Shown here in pieces: positions 9,065-18,340 of a stretch of 64,000 bases of DNA. Position 1 is the first letter of the stretch. Each line of letters starts with the position of its first letter. The notes beneath the pieces are model-generated. The model was not told the DNA's origin and searched no databases. It worked only from the letters and a program-made list of their open reading frames with translations. The stretch is from a virus: IMG/VR virus record IMGVR_UViG_3300047546_001496, positions 31,379-95,378 of that record. One strand, given 5' to 3'. The position numbers and the translations under genes are program-made.

Positions 9065-9628
9065 ATGATTAACTTTATGAATAATAATAGGCAAATCATT
9101 GGCACACTCAGCATATTAGCAATGTTTGGCGTTTGGTCAAATGCTGCTAATGCTTCTGAAAACCGATTAAGTGACAGTAAATCTGTCATGCTACAGGGAT
9201 CTTTGATGGCCACGGAAGTGGCCAAAAGTGTTTCTATGGCTAAAGAAGATCAGTTAGAAAAATATAAAAGTGCTATAAATCTATCTGACAAAGACCTTAA
9301 AAACTTACTATCTTTAGTAGGTTTTGAAGGCGAAAATCTTAAGGAGGCTTGGGCTTTTGCTAAAAAAGAATCTAATGGAAGACCTTTAGCCCTTAATATT
9401 AGTAAAAGAACTGGAGATAGTTCTTATGGCTTATTTCAAATAAATATGATTGGCGACCTAGGTCCTGACCGTAGAGATAAGTTTAATTTAGAGTCCAATG
9501 TTGAACTCTTTAATCCAGTACTAAATGCTCAAGTAGCATACCACATGAGCAACGGTGGAAAAGACTGGACTGCATGGAAAGGCATTACACCAAAGGTGAA
9601 GTCGTTAATGCGTAACTTTCCCAATTAA
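9065..9628 (+). CDS. Secreted lysozyme/transglycosylase-like protein
   Basis: This 187-residue protein has a signal peptide (hydrophobic residues 10-25, cleavage likely after NAANA). Its C-terminal half resembles SLT-type lytic transglycosylases: KKESNGRP supplies the likely catalytic Glu, SYGLFQINM matches the GLFQIN motif, and NAQVAYHMSNGGKDWTAW follows. It probably cuts peptidoglycan outside the cytoplasm during lysis or entry. It stands alone on the plus strand inside a minus-strand block, with its own promoter and a strong AGGAGG site. It converges on the glycosyltransferase gene with a 4-base overlap. Confidence 0.85.
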   Translation: MINFMNNNRQIIGTLSILAMFGVWSNAANASENRLSDSKSVMLQGSLMATEVAKSVSMAKEDQLEKYKSAINLSDKDLKNLLSLVGFEGENLKEAWAFAKKESNGRPLALNISKRTGDSSYGLFQINMIGDLGPDRRDKFNLESNVELFNPVLNAQVAYHMSNGGKDWTAWKGITPKVKSLMRNFPN

Positions 9629-10362
9629 TAGTTGATAAAATTATTATGGCTTCCGTGATAATATTTTATAGGAAGACGCTTATAATCATCTTTATCAAAT
9701 AAATAGTAGAGGGCCTCCCCCCACAAGGGGAGGTCTCCCCATCTATAGATATAAATATTATTTGAATTATCAACTTTTTCTATATATTCTTTTAATTCGT
9801 TATTTGCTCTTATTTTATCTAAATTAAAACCTACTAAATTTGTATATGGTCCAGATGGACTTTTTGGACCTTTGTCTGTTTTTATATTCTCTAATGAAAA
9901 ATTGTTTAGTCCTTTTGTAACATTATCATTATCAGCAGACCATTCGCCATATACACATACATTATTTTTTAATTCGTCAAAAATATTATCAATGTTGCTT
10001 CTTATTAAACAATCATCATCAATTCTTAATACTAAATTATATGCATCTAAATATTTTAAAAAATCTATAAACCAAAAATGACACATGTGCCTATATGCCC
10101 AACTAAATCCTAAGCCAGACTCTTTATCAAATTCTATATTATTTATGGGAGTAAACTCTGGTATTGTAATAAAATTTAAACATAAAGATGTTTTAGACCT
10201 AATATGTCTTTGATTTTCAAAACTAATATTTCCTTCATGAAAAATTAAAATATCATAATTATCATTAATGTTTTCTTCAATAAATTTATTTCTAATTATA
10301 AGATTGCCATAGTCATAATTACCAGAATAACCTTTGCATAAAGTGATTATTGCTTTTTTCAT
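9625..10362 (-). CDS. Glycosyltransferase (GT15/GMA12-like)
   Basis: The 245-residue protein has the nucleotide-sugar motif LVLRIDDDCLIRSN, where DDD is the likely metal site. Later YGEWSADND and WGDLPLWGEALYYL segments resemble GT-A fold mannosyl- or galactosyltransferases. It has no membrane segment and should act in the cytoplasm. Its start overlaps the stop of the GT11-like gene, forming an operon with that gene and the GDP-mannose 3,5-epimerase. Confidence 0.75.
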   Translation of the reverse strand: MKKAIITLCKGYSGNYDYGNLIIRNKFIEENINDNYDILIFHEGNISFENQRHIRSKTSLCLNFITIPEFTPINNIEFDKESGLGFSWAYRHMCHFWFIDFLKYLDAYNLVLRIDDDCLIRSNIDNIFDELKNNVCVYGEWSADNDNVTKGLNNFSLENIKTDKGPKSPSGPYTNLVGFNLDKIRANNELKEYIEKVDNSNNIYIYRWGDLPLWGEALYYLFDKDDYKRLPIKYYHGSHNNFINY

Positions 10363-11315
10363 TAATTTTCTCCTGGTATGTCTATATATTTTATACCATC
10401 TAAATTATACATCCAGTGTGGTCTGTTGCCTTCTATAAAATTAACATTAATTTCTTCTAAACCATCTACTCCATATATAAGTCTTTTATCTATTACTGGA
10501 CTATATGTTTTTGCAGTTTTAGACAAAAAGCATGCCCACCAACTAAAACTACTATTTGCTCTAAATACTGTTCTTGCAAAATATATTTTTAAAAAGTCTT
10601 CTAGCCAGTCAAACATTAGTCCTGGTCTATAGTTAGATCCTTCGGGATATCTCCATCCAAAATTTTCTATTTTTGGCCTATCTAAATGCCAAAGATTTTT
10701 ATCATCATCTGAGATCCATAAAATTTTATTTTTATCAAAATTAAATTTTTCAAAAGCATTAAAGTAAGAATCTTTTGAAATTACAGAATATCCTTGAGTA
10801 TTATTTTTATTATAATTTACATCAGAAATATCTCCTCTTCTTAAATGAGCAACATCATATGTTCCTTGTTTATTGCTCCAATACTTGTATGCTTCTGTAT
10901 TTTTTACTTCATCTGAAAATTCAAAAACTTCTAATAAAAAATTTTTTGACATTTTACTATAAACATCAGATCCATAAGCGCATACGCTATCAAAAAATAC
11001 TGGATCTAAATATTTTGCATAATTATATGGAGCCTGTTCAGGATTTATTAAAAATGAATTTGGATAAATATCTTTTACTTTTTTTATTAGTGCATTTCTT
11101 GTATGATGTGCTGGATGACTCTGATTTAACTGATGTCTTAATTCATCATTTTCAGAAACTATATGAAATTGATTTTTAAATAATTTTGTTCCTTCCCAAT
11201 CTGATGGCAGGACAAACTGAGAACCTGTTAATTTATTGTATGTAGCGCCATAAGCATACTGGTGCATTCGATTGCCAAACCTGCCATGCCAATGTGATAA
11301 AAGTATAAAAGACAT
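10362..11315 (-). CDS. GT11-like (fucosyltransferase family) glycosyltransferase
   Basis: This 317-residue protein has three landmarks of the alpha-1,2-fucosyltransferase family: GRFGNRMHQYAYG near the N-terminus (family form GxxGNQMFQY), HLRRGDI (family HxRRGDY) and ANSSFSWWACFLS near residue 260 (family SNSSFSWW). Such enzymes use GDP-linked deoxy- or L-sugars. The adjacent epimerase would provide GDP-L-galactose, so that is a plausible donor. A TATAAT at 11322-11327 lies six bases before the ATG, suggesting a leaderless transcript. Confidence 0.88.
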   Translation of the reverse strand: MSFILLSHWHGRFGNRMHQYAYGATYNKLTGSQFVLPSDWEGTKLFKNQFHIVSENDELRHQLNQSHPAHHTRNALIKKVKDIYPNSFLINPEQAPYNYAKYLDPVFFDSVCAYGSDVYSKMSKNFLLEVFEFSDEVKNTEAYKYWSNKQGTYDVAHLRRGDISDVNYNKNNTQGYSVISKDSYFNAFEKFNFDKNKILWISDDDKNLWHLDRPKIENFGWRYPEGSNYRPGLMFDWLEDFLKIYFARTVFRANSSFSWWACFLSKTAKTYSPVIDKRLIYGVDGLEEINVNFIEGNRPHWMYNLDGIKYIDIPGEN

Positions 11316-11322
11316 AAGAATA

Positions 11323-12345
11323 TTATATCTTAGACTTTATCCATTCATATGTTTTTGTTATTCCTTCTAATAATGACATAGAATAATCCCAATTTAATTT
11401 TTCTCTAATAAGTGTATTGTCTGAATTTCTACCACGAACTCCAGTTGGTCCATCTATGTGTATTTTATTTAATTTTTTATTTTCTATAGAACATGCAATA
11501 TCCACTAACTCATTTATTGATACACGCTCTTCTGAGCCTATATTAATTGGACCAGTAAAGTTAGATTTCATTAATTGTCTGGTTGCCTCTATACATTCAT
11601 CAATATATAAAAATGATCTAGTTTGATTTCCATCTCCCCAAATTTCTATTGAGTCTGTAGCCTGTATTACTTTTCTACATATTGCTGCTGGAGCCTTTTC
11701 TTTTCCGCCCTGCCAAGTACCCTCTGGCCCATATATATTATGATATCTGGCTACTGCAACTGGTATATTATAATTTTTATTGAATGCTAAAAATATTCTT
11801 TCACTAAATAATTTTTCCCAACCATACTCGCTGTCTGGTTCTGCAGGGTATGCGTCAGACTCTTTTAATCCTAAATTATCAATGTCCATTTGTTTATATT
11901 CTGGATATGCACAGGCAGAACTTGAATAAAATATTTTAGTTTTATTTATTAATTTTTCAGAATTAAGTCTTAGTTGTGCTCTTAACAAATTAAGATTAAT
12001 TAGTGCAGAATTTTCCATAATGTTTGCATCATTGTCTCCAGTAAATATATATCCTGCTCCACCCATGTCTGCTGCAAACTGATACACCTCATCAAATGTA
12101 TCTACTAACTGATATGGTATTTCTCTATAAAAATTTCCAGAGTATCCTTTAAATTTAATTACCTTTTCCATATTTTCATAATCTGAAAGATCTCTAATGA
12201 TAAATTCATCAGCCTTCGTTTTAGAAAATGGTGGCTCTTTAATGTCAACACCTCTAACCCAATAGCCTTCTTCTTTAAGTCTATTTACCATATGGTTTCC
12301 AATAAAACCACCAGCGCCTAAGACTAATGCTGTCTTCATTGTCAT
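11323..12345 (-). CDS. GDP-mannose 3,5-epimerase
   Basis: This short-chain dehydrogenase/epimerase of about 340 residues converts GDP-D-mannose to GDP-L-galactose or GDP-L-gulose. GAGGFIGNHM is the NAD site, SSACAYPEY holds the active-site Cys region, EYGWEK is the YxxxK catalytic pair, and GTWQGGKEKAPAAICRK matches the GME lysine region. WGDGNQTRSFLYIDEC and GPTGVRGRNSDN are diagnostic of this family. An ATG overlapping the upstream TGA (TGATG) is the preferred start; a GTG three bases earlier is possible. It is coupled to an oxygenase upstream and transferases downstream. Confidence 0.92.
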   Translation of the reverse strand: MTMKTALVLGAGGFIGNHMVNRLKEEGYWVRGVDIKEPPFSKTKADEFIIRDLSDYENMEKVIKFKGYSGNFYREIPYQLVDTFDEVYQFAADMGGAGYIFTGDNDANIMENSALINLNLLRAQLRLNSEKLINKTKIFYSSSACAYPEYKQMDIDNLGLKESDAYPAEPDSEYGWEKLFSERIFLAFNKNYNIPVAVARYHNIYGPEGTWQGGKEKAPAAICRKVIQATDSIEIWGDGNQTRSFLYIDECIEATRQLMKSNFTGPINIGSEERVSINELVDIACSIENKKLNKIHIDGPTGVRGRNSDNTLIREKLNWDYSMSLLEGITKTYEWIKSKI

Positions 12346-12899
12346 CACATCGATTCTTTATCTTTTTCTTTTCTTATATGGGTATATAAATATTCTGGTC
12401 CTTCTGTAAAATACCAATGATCTGGCTTACAATAAAATAAAAATATATTACAAACCATATTATTATCTGGATCTGTAAATTCTTCTCTCCAGTGTTCTTG
12501 ATCATTACCGTATGTCATTAATGCATCATTTTCCATTAATGTGTATGGCTTTCCCTCTACCCATAAATCCCAAGGTGTCTTTTGAAATACACAAAAGTTG
12601 ATATGGTATGTACAAGCATTATCATCTTTATGCTTCCAGAGTTTTGCATCTTTACCCTCGTAAATTGACATTAAGCACCAGGAAGGTAGTATGTCGTCTT
12701 CTTCAAAATGTTCTCTTGCTAAATCTAATAACTTATTATGTAAATCTTTAAGTTCTTCTGTGTTAGCCCATTGATGTCTGCCAAAAGAATTATCATAATT
12801 TGGCTGTGTTGACCACATCCTCATGGCATATTGTTGTATTTTTTTTAAATCTTCTGCAGGCAAAATTGTTTTAACAATTTCAGGTTCTTTAATCTTCAT
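12345..12899 (-). CDS. 2-oxoglutarate/Fe(II) oxygenase-like protein
   Basis: The 184-residue protein shows LWKHKDDNACTYHINFCV with an HxD metal pair, a glycine-turn region, and a distal His in NDQEHWREEF. This layout fits the 2OG oxygenase fold, but the overall match is weaker than for the other copies here. It overlaps the epimerase start and may modify the same product. Confidence 0.7.
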   Translation of the reverse strand: MKIKEPEIVKTILPAEDLKKIQQYAMRMWSTQPNYDNSFGRHQWANTEELKDLHNKLLDLAREHFEEDDILPSWCLMSIYEGKDAKLWKHKDDNACTYHINFCVFQKTPWDLWVEGKPYTLMENDALMTYGNDQEHWREEFTDPDNNMVCNIFLFYCKPDHWYFTEGPEYLYTHIRKEKDKESM

Positions 12900-12900
12900 C

Positions 12901-13140
12901 TTACCATTTTCCTATAGGACATGTTGCTTTTTCTAATTTTGTTTTTGCTACCATAAAACAACCACATTTTTTACATTGTTTAGTTAATTTAATTAATTCT
13001 GGACATTGCTTACATATAGAATATCTTTCTTCTGCTACCTCGTCAGATGCCCACTCTGTTTCTGGATTAACCAAATCCCATGGCCTTGTATCTCCAAGAT
13101 TTTCTTTATATTTTTGCCATGCAGTTTTCTTTTCTGACAT
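12901..13140 (-). CDS. DUF6171-like four-cysteine zinc protein
   Basis: The 79-residue protein ends with CKQC, a CKKCGCFM core and CPIGKW. The same C-terminal pattern ends the 66-residue protein at 23283-23483 (CKKCGCFM...CPIGKW). The Cys pairs should bind one zinc ion. The family is common in phages and its function is unknown. It sits one base before the oxygenase gene. Confidence 0.8.
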   Translation of the reverse strand: MSEKKTAWQKYKENLGDTRPWDLVNPETEWASDEVAEERYSICKQCPELIKLTKQCKKCGCFMVAKTKLEKATCPIGKW

Positions 13141-13178
13141 AAAACTCCTTATTTTTATAAGTATTTATACATTATACA

Positions 13179-14624
13179 CTAACAAGCGCAATCTTGTCCA
13201 GGGCAGCAAACATTACATCTCCAGCAGTATCCGCAGGTACATGGACCAGTCGGTGTCGGTGTTGGTGTCGGTGATGGTGGGAAATACGGGAATGATGGTC
13301 CGACAGGTTCAAATGTTGGGAAGAACGGCGGGAAGAATGGGAAGTAAGGGAAGAATGGGAAGAACGGCGGGAAGAATGGGAAGTAAGGGAAGAATGGGAA
13401 GAACGGCGGGAAGAATGGGAAGTAAGGGAAGAATGGGAAGAACGGGAATGAAGGACCAGGTGCTGTTGTAAAACATTCTCCTAAACTACTATCCCAATAA
13501 TATCCGCAAGCCTGGCATCCACTTTGTGTTAATAACCATATATTTTCAGGAGCACATTGATTTGTAGGTGTTGGCGTAGGAGTAGGAGTTGGTGTAGGAG
13601 TAGGAGTTGGTGTAGGAGTTGGGGTTGGAGTAGGTGTAGGTGTTGGGGTTGGTGTAGGTGTAGGAGTTGGGGTAGGTGTAGGTGTTGGGGTAGGTGTTGG
13701 GGTAGGTGTTGGCGTAGGTGTTGGGGTAGGTGTTGTGCAAGATGGTGTTCCAGATTGAGGGGTAGATCCGCAAACCCATCCTATTGGAGGATAGCCGTTT
13801 GCATTTTCTTGCGTTGTGTACAAAGTAGCGCAATCAATATTAAATGGTCCAAAAGGTCCTTGTGGAGATCCATTTAACGCACAATATCCATAGTAGTTAG
13901 TAACAGAAACTGGTGTAGGTGTCGGAGTTGGAGTAGGTGTCGGAGATGGAGTTGGTGTCGGAGTAGGTGTTGGAGTTGGAGTAGGTGTCGGAGTTGGTGT
14001 CGGAGTTGGTGTCGGTGTTGGTGTTGGTGTAGGTGTTGGTGTCGGTGTTGGAGTTGGTGTTGGGTTTGAAGGCATTACGCATTCTCCCAACTGTTCATCC
14101 CAGACCAATCCACACTGAGCACATTGTGACGAACTTAATAAACTCCAGTCTCCATCACATATACTGGTTGGAGTAGGTGTTGGTGTCGGTGTCGGGGTAG
14201 GCGTTGGTGTTGGTGTCGGGGTAGGAGTTGGTGTTGGGGTTGGAGTTGAACTACACCCAATACCCTCATAGAACATTAATCCAGAAGAACCGTCTGAACA
14301 CTTATACCATTTTTGTTGATAATTGCTACATCCTGGGCAAGATCCGTCTGGACATGATCCAATATAAATACCGCCACTAACTACGCCATATGTAGCATCA
14401 TTTGGACAAATTACTGTCGGAGTTGGAGTAGGAGTTGGTGTTGGCGTAGGAGTAGGAGTTGGTGTAGGAGTTGGGGTTGGAGTAGGTGTAGGTGTTGGGG
14501 TTGGTGTAGGTGTAGGAGTTGGAGTAGGTGTAGGTGCACAACTTGCAGTTCCTTCAGATACAGTTGCACCGCAAGCCCATCCATTTGGCGGGTATCCATT
14601 TGTATAATCAAACTCATTATACAA
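13179..14624 (-). CDS. Pro-Thr-rich adhesin, C-terminal part (probably one gene with 14744-16210)
   Basis: This frame encodes long PT dipeptide runs alternating with small Cys-containing domains, then [13 protein letters not shown] repeats and a [13 protein letters not shown] tail. The only candidate start is a TTG at 14624 inside a repeat domain; the frame is open upstream to 14759. The text before that TTG ([13 protein letters not shown]) matches an internal domain of the neighbouring frame ([13 protein letters not shown]). I conclude it lacks its own start and is the 3' part of a gene split by a frameshift near 14744-14759. It is likely a flexible virion surface adhesin. Confidence 0.75.
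   Translation of the reverse strand: MYNEFDYTNGYPPNGWACGATVSEGTASCAPTPTPTPTPTPTPTPTPTPTPTPTPTPTPTPTPTPTPTPTVICPNDATYGVVSGGIYIGSCPDGSCPGCSNYQQKWYKCSDGSSGLMFYEGIGCSSTPTPTPTPTPTPTPTPTPTPTPTPTPTSICDGDWSLLSSSQCAQCGLVWDEQLGECVMPSNPTPTPTPTPTPTPTPTPTPTPTPTPTPTPTPTPTPTPTPSPTPTPTPTPTPVSVTNYYGYCALNGSPQGPFGPFNIDCATLYTTQENANGYPPIGWVCGSTPQSGTPSCTTPTPTPTPTPTPTPTPTPTPTPTPTPTPTPTPTPTPTPTPTPTPTPTPTPTPTPTPTNQCAPENIWLLTQSGCQACGYYWDSSLGECFTTAPGPSFPFFPFFPYFPFFPPFFPFFPYFPFFPPFFPFFPYFPFFPPFFPTFEPVGPSFPYFPPSPTPTPTPTGPCTCGYCWRCNVCCPGQDCAC
13318..13450 (-). repeat. Tandem repeat coding for Phe-Pro units (second copy)
   Basis: About three 39-bp units of GGGAAGAATGGGAAGTAAGG type lie inside the adhesin gene. They encode the same FFPFFPYF-type repeat as the array at 1706-1945. 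Confidence 0.8.
13560..13737 (-). repeat. GGTGTAGGAGTT-type repeat coding for (Pro-Thr)n
   Basis: A 6-bp period array on the plus strand encodes an uninterrupted Pro-Thr run on the minus strand. Sister arrays lie at about 13910-14066, 14165-14250, 14414-14536, 14860-14930, 15100-15150, 15350-15455 and 15505-15575. Codon choice drifts between units, so the dipeptide is under selection rather than being a fresh slippage tract. Confidence 0.85.
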
Positions 14625-14743
14625 AGTATTGCAAAGAGAAGTTACTCTATCTTGCTCTGTAGTTCCTTGTACATTTCTAGATGTATTATACGGACCAACT
14701 AATTGATATGTTCCTTGATCACAATAGGAGTACCAAACCCCCG

Positions 14744-16210
14744 TTAGATAAAAGGTGAACTACACTGTCCTCCAGACCATGTATATCCACAACTTGTACA
14801 TTGAGTTGAATTAGTTATGCTACCCGCATTCTCTGGATCTGGACATGTCAACGTGGGGGTCGGTGTCGGAGTTGGAGTTGGAGTAGGGGTAGGTGTTGGT
14901 GTCGGTGTTGGTGTTGGGGTTCCTCCACATGATAGTGTTGGAATTGTTCCAGAAACTCCAGACTGTGTTTGTGTAATAGAACCTCCAGAACATTGTGAAT
15001 TCATAGAAGCATAAGCCTCAGTAAATCCAGAACTACTTATTCCAGTTACTTGAGATCCAGTAGTGCTACAGCATCCTGTTGCCCAATATTGATTACCTAC
15101 TGGTGTAGGAGTAGGTGTAGGTGTAGGTGTTGGAGTTGGGGTAGGTGTTCCTCCACAACTTGCAGTTCCTGCTGCTTGTGTTGCTCCACAAGCCCATCCA
15201 TTTGGTGGATATCCGTTTGTATAATCCCACTCATTGTAAAGATTATTACATATTGAAGAAACTGTGCCTACTGCTGAATAAGAGTATGGTCCTGATAATT
15301 GATAAGTTCCTTGATCACACCAACTGTACCATACCGTCGTTTGGCTAGATGTAGGTGTTGGGGTAGGAGTAGGTGTTGGGGTTGGTGTTGGGGTAGGTGT
15401 AGGGGTTGGAGTAGGTGTTGGGGTAGGTGTAGGTGTAGGAGTTGGAGTTGGCGTAGGATTAAAGAATGGGAATGATGGATTAAAGAATGGGAATGATGGT
15501 GGTGTAGGAGATGGAGTAGGCGTAGGTGTTGGAGTAGGTGTTGGGGTTGGTGTGGGAGTTGGTGTCGGGGTAGGCGAAGAAGATTCTGCTATATCACCAT
15601 AAGTAATCCATGTATCTGAACCTAATTTAAGTAAAGTTATTTTTCCATATTGGGCATCAATAGAGGCAGTTCCACCTTTTGCATAAACGGTTACTCCTGG
15701 GACACCAGAAACTGTAACATTTCCAGTACCCATTCTAATAATATTTATTTTTTGTCCAACTATAAATGGAGTTGTGCTATTTAATGGAATAGAAATTGTT
15801 GTATTGGTTGCAGAATTAACAGTTATTGTTTTACCTGGATCTGAAATAGCAATTGTATAGTTTTCGTCTTTAGAGACAAATGTTTCTGTGTCTAGTAATC
15901 CAATCCATTGTGTGCCATTGTAAATTTGTAGTTGATCTATATCGGTTCCACTATCGGTTTGTCTAACAAAACAAATAATACCTTTTTGTGGATTTGTAAT
16001 TGCAGCATCTCTAGCAGTAGGATTTAAAAATAAATTAACGCCACCCTTTGCACGAATAACATCATTAAAGGTTACTGGTTGTCCGAATGTATGAACTTGT
16101 GTCCATGTATATGGAACATTTGTATTCGCAACACCAGCAAGTGCATACCACTTTTCAGTTGCAGAGTCATATGCATATACTACTTTACTACCTGGAGCGA
16201 TTTGTGCCAT
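14744..16210 (-). CDS. Pro-Thr-rich adhesin, N-terminal part
   Basis: The 488-residue frame begins with an N-terminal fibre module ([20 protein letters not shown]) and a beta domain ending [16 protein letters not shown]. Then come (PT)n linkers separating small domains such as [13 protein letters not shown] and [13 protein letters not shown]. It stops at a TAA (14744-14746) in mid-repeat. A one-base shift at AAAA (plus 14750-14753) would join it to the downstream frame and give about 1,010 residues. The stop may be a real mutation, a programmed shift or an assembly error. Confidence 0.8.
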   Translation of the reverse strand: MAQIAPGSKVVYAYDSATEKWYALAGVANTNVPYTWTQVHTFGQPVTFNDVIRAKGGVNLFLNPTARDAAITNPQKGIICFVRQTDSGTDIDQLQIYNGTQWIGLLDTETFVSKDENYTIAISDPGKTITVNSATNTTISIPLNSTTPFIVGQKINIIRMGTGNVTVSGVPGVTVYAKGGTASIDAQYGKITLLKLGSDTWITYGDIAESSSPTPTPTPTPTPTPTPTPTPTPSPTPPSFPFFNPSFPFFNPTPTPTPTPTPTPTPTPTPTPTPTPTPTPTPTPTPTSSQTTVWYSWCDQGTYQLSGPYSYSAVGTVSSICNNLYNEWDYTNGYPPNGWACGATQAAGTASCGGTPTPTPTPTPTPTPTPVGNQYWATGCCSTTGSQVTGISSSGFTEAYASMNSQCSGGSITQTQSGVSGTIPTLSCGGTPTPTPTPTPTPTPTPTPTPTPTLTCPDPENAGSITNSTQCTSCGYTWSGGQCSSPFI

Positions 16211-16211
16211 T

Positions 16212-17282
16212 TTAGATTTCCTCCACTATAAAAGTATCGGAAGTTAATCCAAACTGTTGTGTAATTGTATTAGCAGAATATCCTACAGGAGTTATATTTA
16301 AAATTCTATATGTAATTGTATCTCCAGTTGTTGCTCCATGTGCGTCAATCCAAACAAAGTTAGATGTAACCAATTCTTTTGGAACAAGTCCAATTTGTAC
16401 TGTTTCATAAGATCCTGTGTTTATTTTTCTTTGTAGTCCTACAAACGCTGGAACAGATGTATCTGTAGTAGGCCTTAGTAATCCAGAAAAAGTAATTCTA
16501 GTTGTTGTTGATGATGTTGTTTTTACAACTTGAGCCTGTATTGATGATCCTAAAATTGTTTTTAATGTATCGTTTTCATTAACACCATTTGTCATAACGC
16601 TTGGATCTACTGGTGGATTAATTCCGTATGGCCCCTCTACTGGTGTTCCATAAATAACTCTTGCTGTATTTTTATTAATTTCATAATCTTGAGATGCCCA
16701 GGTAATTCCAAGCGGGGATGTAGAATCAACTGTCAAAACTTTACCATTATCTCCAGCAGACAATATATCAGTAGATCCTTGTGCAGATCCTACTAGGAGG
16801 TCTCCCTTTGCTTGAGTATATGTACCAATCTTTCTAAATCCCCCGTCATCATAAACATAAATATCTCGGTTTGGAGAATCTTTGTCTACCCATAGAACAC
16901 CGTTTGTAAGGTTTTGGGATGGTGCATCATTTTGATATATTGCTACGCCATATGTGGTTTGTACTGCTAGTCCACTTGAGTCAGAAGCAATTGCTATATA
17001 TCCATCAGTTGGAGAAGATACTGCCTGTATTTCTGAAAGTGTAAGAAAATCTGATCCAATGCCTAGGGTTTCTTGTGCAGTAACTCTATCGCTTAGTTCC
17101 TGTAAATGTTTTGCTACACCGCTACCAGCGAGAACTGCTGCTTTTTGTGCTGATGAAGATTGTGATGTATCAAAAGTATAACTACCATATAGGAATAGTT
17201 TAAGCGCAGCCTGTATATCTGCTGTATCATCATAACCTGGTTGTTTTACATTCCAGATTCCGCCAATGTCTTCTGCTGCCAC
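16212..17282 (-). CDS. Tail fibre protein
   Basis: This 356-residue protein has fibre-type modules: a short N-terminal helix region, a YGVAIYQNDAPSQ and GVLWVDKDSPNRDIYVYD segment, and a GKVLTVDSTSPLGITWAS repeat seen in fibre shafts. The C-terminal half is a beta sandwich (TRITFSGLLRPTTDTSVPAFVG). It stops one base before the start of the next adhesin and is probably co-translated with it. Confidence 0.8.
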   Translation of the reverse strand: MAAEDIGGIWNVKQPGYDDTADIQAALKLFLYGSYTFDTSQSSSAQKAAVLAGSGVAKHLQELSDRVTAQETLGIGSDFLTLSEIQAVSSPTDGYIAIASDSSGLAVQTTYGVAIYQNDAPSQNLTNGVLWVDKDSPNRDIYVYDDGGFRKIGTYTQAKGDLLVGSAQGSTDILSAGDNGKVLTVDSTSPLGITWASQDYEINKNTARVIYGTPVEGPYGINPPVDPSVMTNGVNENDTLKTILGSSIQAQVVKTTSSTTTRITFSGLLRPTTDTSVPAFVGLQRKINTGSYETVQIGLVPKELVTSNFVWIDAHGATTGDTITYRILNITPVGYSANTITQQFGLTSDTFIVEEI

Positions 17283-17299
17283 CTAGATCACCCCCTCGA

Positions 17300-17884
17300 T
17301 TATACCACCGAAATATGAAGGTTGGCTGTACGGGGTCCAGAGATATCAACCCAGTCGGTACCATCAAATTCTTTTGCATAAAATGTTATTTTTAAATTTT
17401 CAACTGAATTAAGAGAAACTATTTCTGTTTTTATTGAACTTACTATTGGTAAACCTGCTGATGTTGCAAAAGTTACATTAACACTAAAGTTTGAAGCATC
17501 TGTATTTCCTACATAAGATGGATCAACTATTGCTGTAACTGGTATATGTACATAATTAACAGAATTAAAATCAATACTTGTATTTGCAGAATAAGTATTT
17601 GGAATAAGTTTTGTAATTTCTTGCCACTGTAATCCAGTTAGTCCTGGCATATAAGAATAAATCATTAAATATTTATTGTCTGGATCAGACTTTAGCATAT
17701 TGATATAAAGATCAAATGCTTTTGGTGTTTGTCCAATTGTTAGTTCACTTGGGCTACCGTTGCCAACAAATATTAAACTTCCTCTTTCACCTTCTGGACC
17801 GTAGTCGAGTTCTATATTTAATTCTTGTGGTCCACCTAAAACAATTAAATCATCATTAGTTAACAAAACATCATAGTCTGACAT
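17300..17884 (-). CDS. Structural protein, unknown
   Basis: The 194-residue protein opens with MSDYDVLLTNDDLIVLGGP and contains ERGSLIFVGNGSPSEL, a short segment like the collagen-adjacent modules of phage fibres. The remainder is predicted beta-rich. Its start touches the stop of the 146-residue gene upstream, so the two are coupled. Confidence 0.7.
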   Translation of the reverse strand: MSDYDVLLTNDDLIVLGGPQELNIELDYGPEGERGSLIFVGNGSPSELTIGQTPKAFDLYINMLKSDPDNKYLMIYSYMPGLTGLQWQEITKLIPNTYSANTSIDFNSVNYVHIPVTAIVDPSYVGNTDASNFSVNVTFATSAGLPIVSSIKTEIVSLNSVENLKITFYAKEFDGTDWVDISGPRTANLHISVV

Positions 17885-18324
17885 TATGGGGTAACCTGTC
17901 CTTGTACTGTTATTGTTCCAGTAAGAACTGTTGTAATGATTGGAAATTGTAATGCGCCTGGATCTGTAGATCCATTTGTTGGTCTTGTAATCTGAACATC
18001 ATAAACATATTCTGTTCCTGGAGTTAAATATTGAGAATCCCCATCTTCGCCACCACGAATTGCACAATTAATATATTTTTTGTCAGAAGAAATCCATGCT
18101 GCTGCCTCATGCCAATTTGTTGATCCTCTACTAGGTGCAAATGTAAAAGTTACAGCGTCATATGGAACATTTGGTGTTGATGGATTATTATCATCATCAT
18201 AAGATCCACCACCAGTATATGGAGTTAAGTTAAATGCACTGCCATCAGCATTCTTTGGATAAATGCGAAACTGAAAGGTATCACCCTTATAATAGTTAAT
18301 GTTGTATGTGCCTGGAAATGCCAT
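17884..18324 (-). CDS. Baseplate/fibre Ig-like protein (paralogue 2 of 3)
   Basis: This 146-residue protein starts with a strand pair around YYKGDTFQFRIYPKN and ends TVLTGTITVQGQVTP. The order of features matches the proteins at 8032-8421 and 20728-21126 (RGD...FRVY and final VxGxVTP). AGGAGG precedes the ATG, and a TATAAT lies shortly upstream. Confidence 0.7.
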   Translation of the reverse strand: MAFPGTYNINYYKGDTFQFRIYPKNADGSAFNLTPYTGGGSYDDDNNPSTPNVPYDAVTFTFAPSRGSTNWHEAAAWISSDKKYINCAIRGGEDGDSQYLTPGTEYVYDVQITRPTNGSTDPGALQFPIITTVLTGTITVQGQVTP

Positions 18325-18340
18325 GAGTCCTCCTCGTAAA

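Noticed and set aside
14104-14140. CTGAGCAC flanked by CACA and TGTG, similar to the pseudoknot loop
   Set aside because: It lies inside a coding region, on the strand opposite to the gene, and lacks the WAAACTGCTC partner.
13560-15575. Regular short repeats resembling a CRISPR array
   Set aside because: The units are 6-bp Pro-Thr codon repeats inside a coding frame; there are no unique spacers of constant length, and no cas genes.
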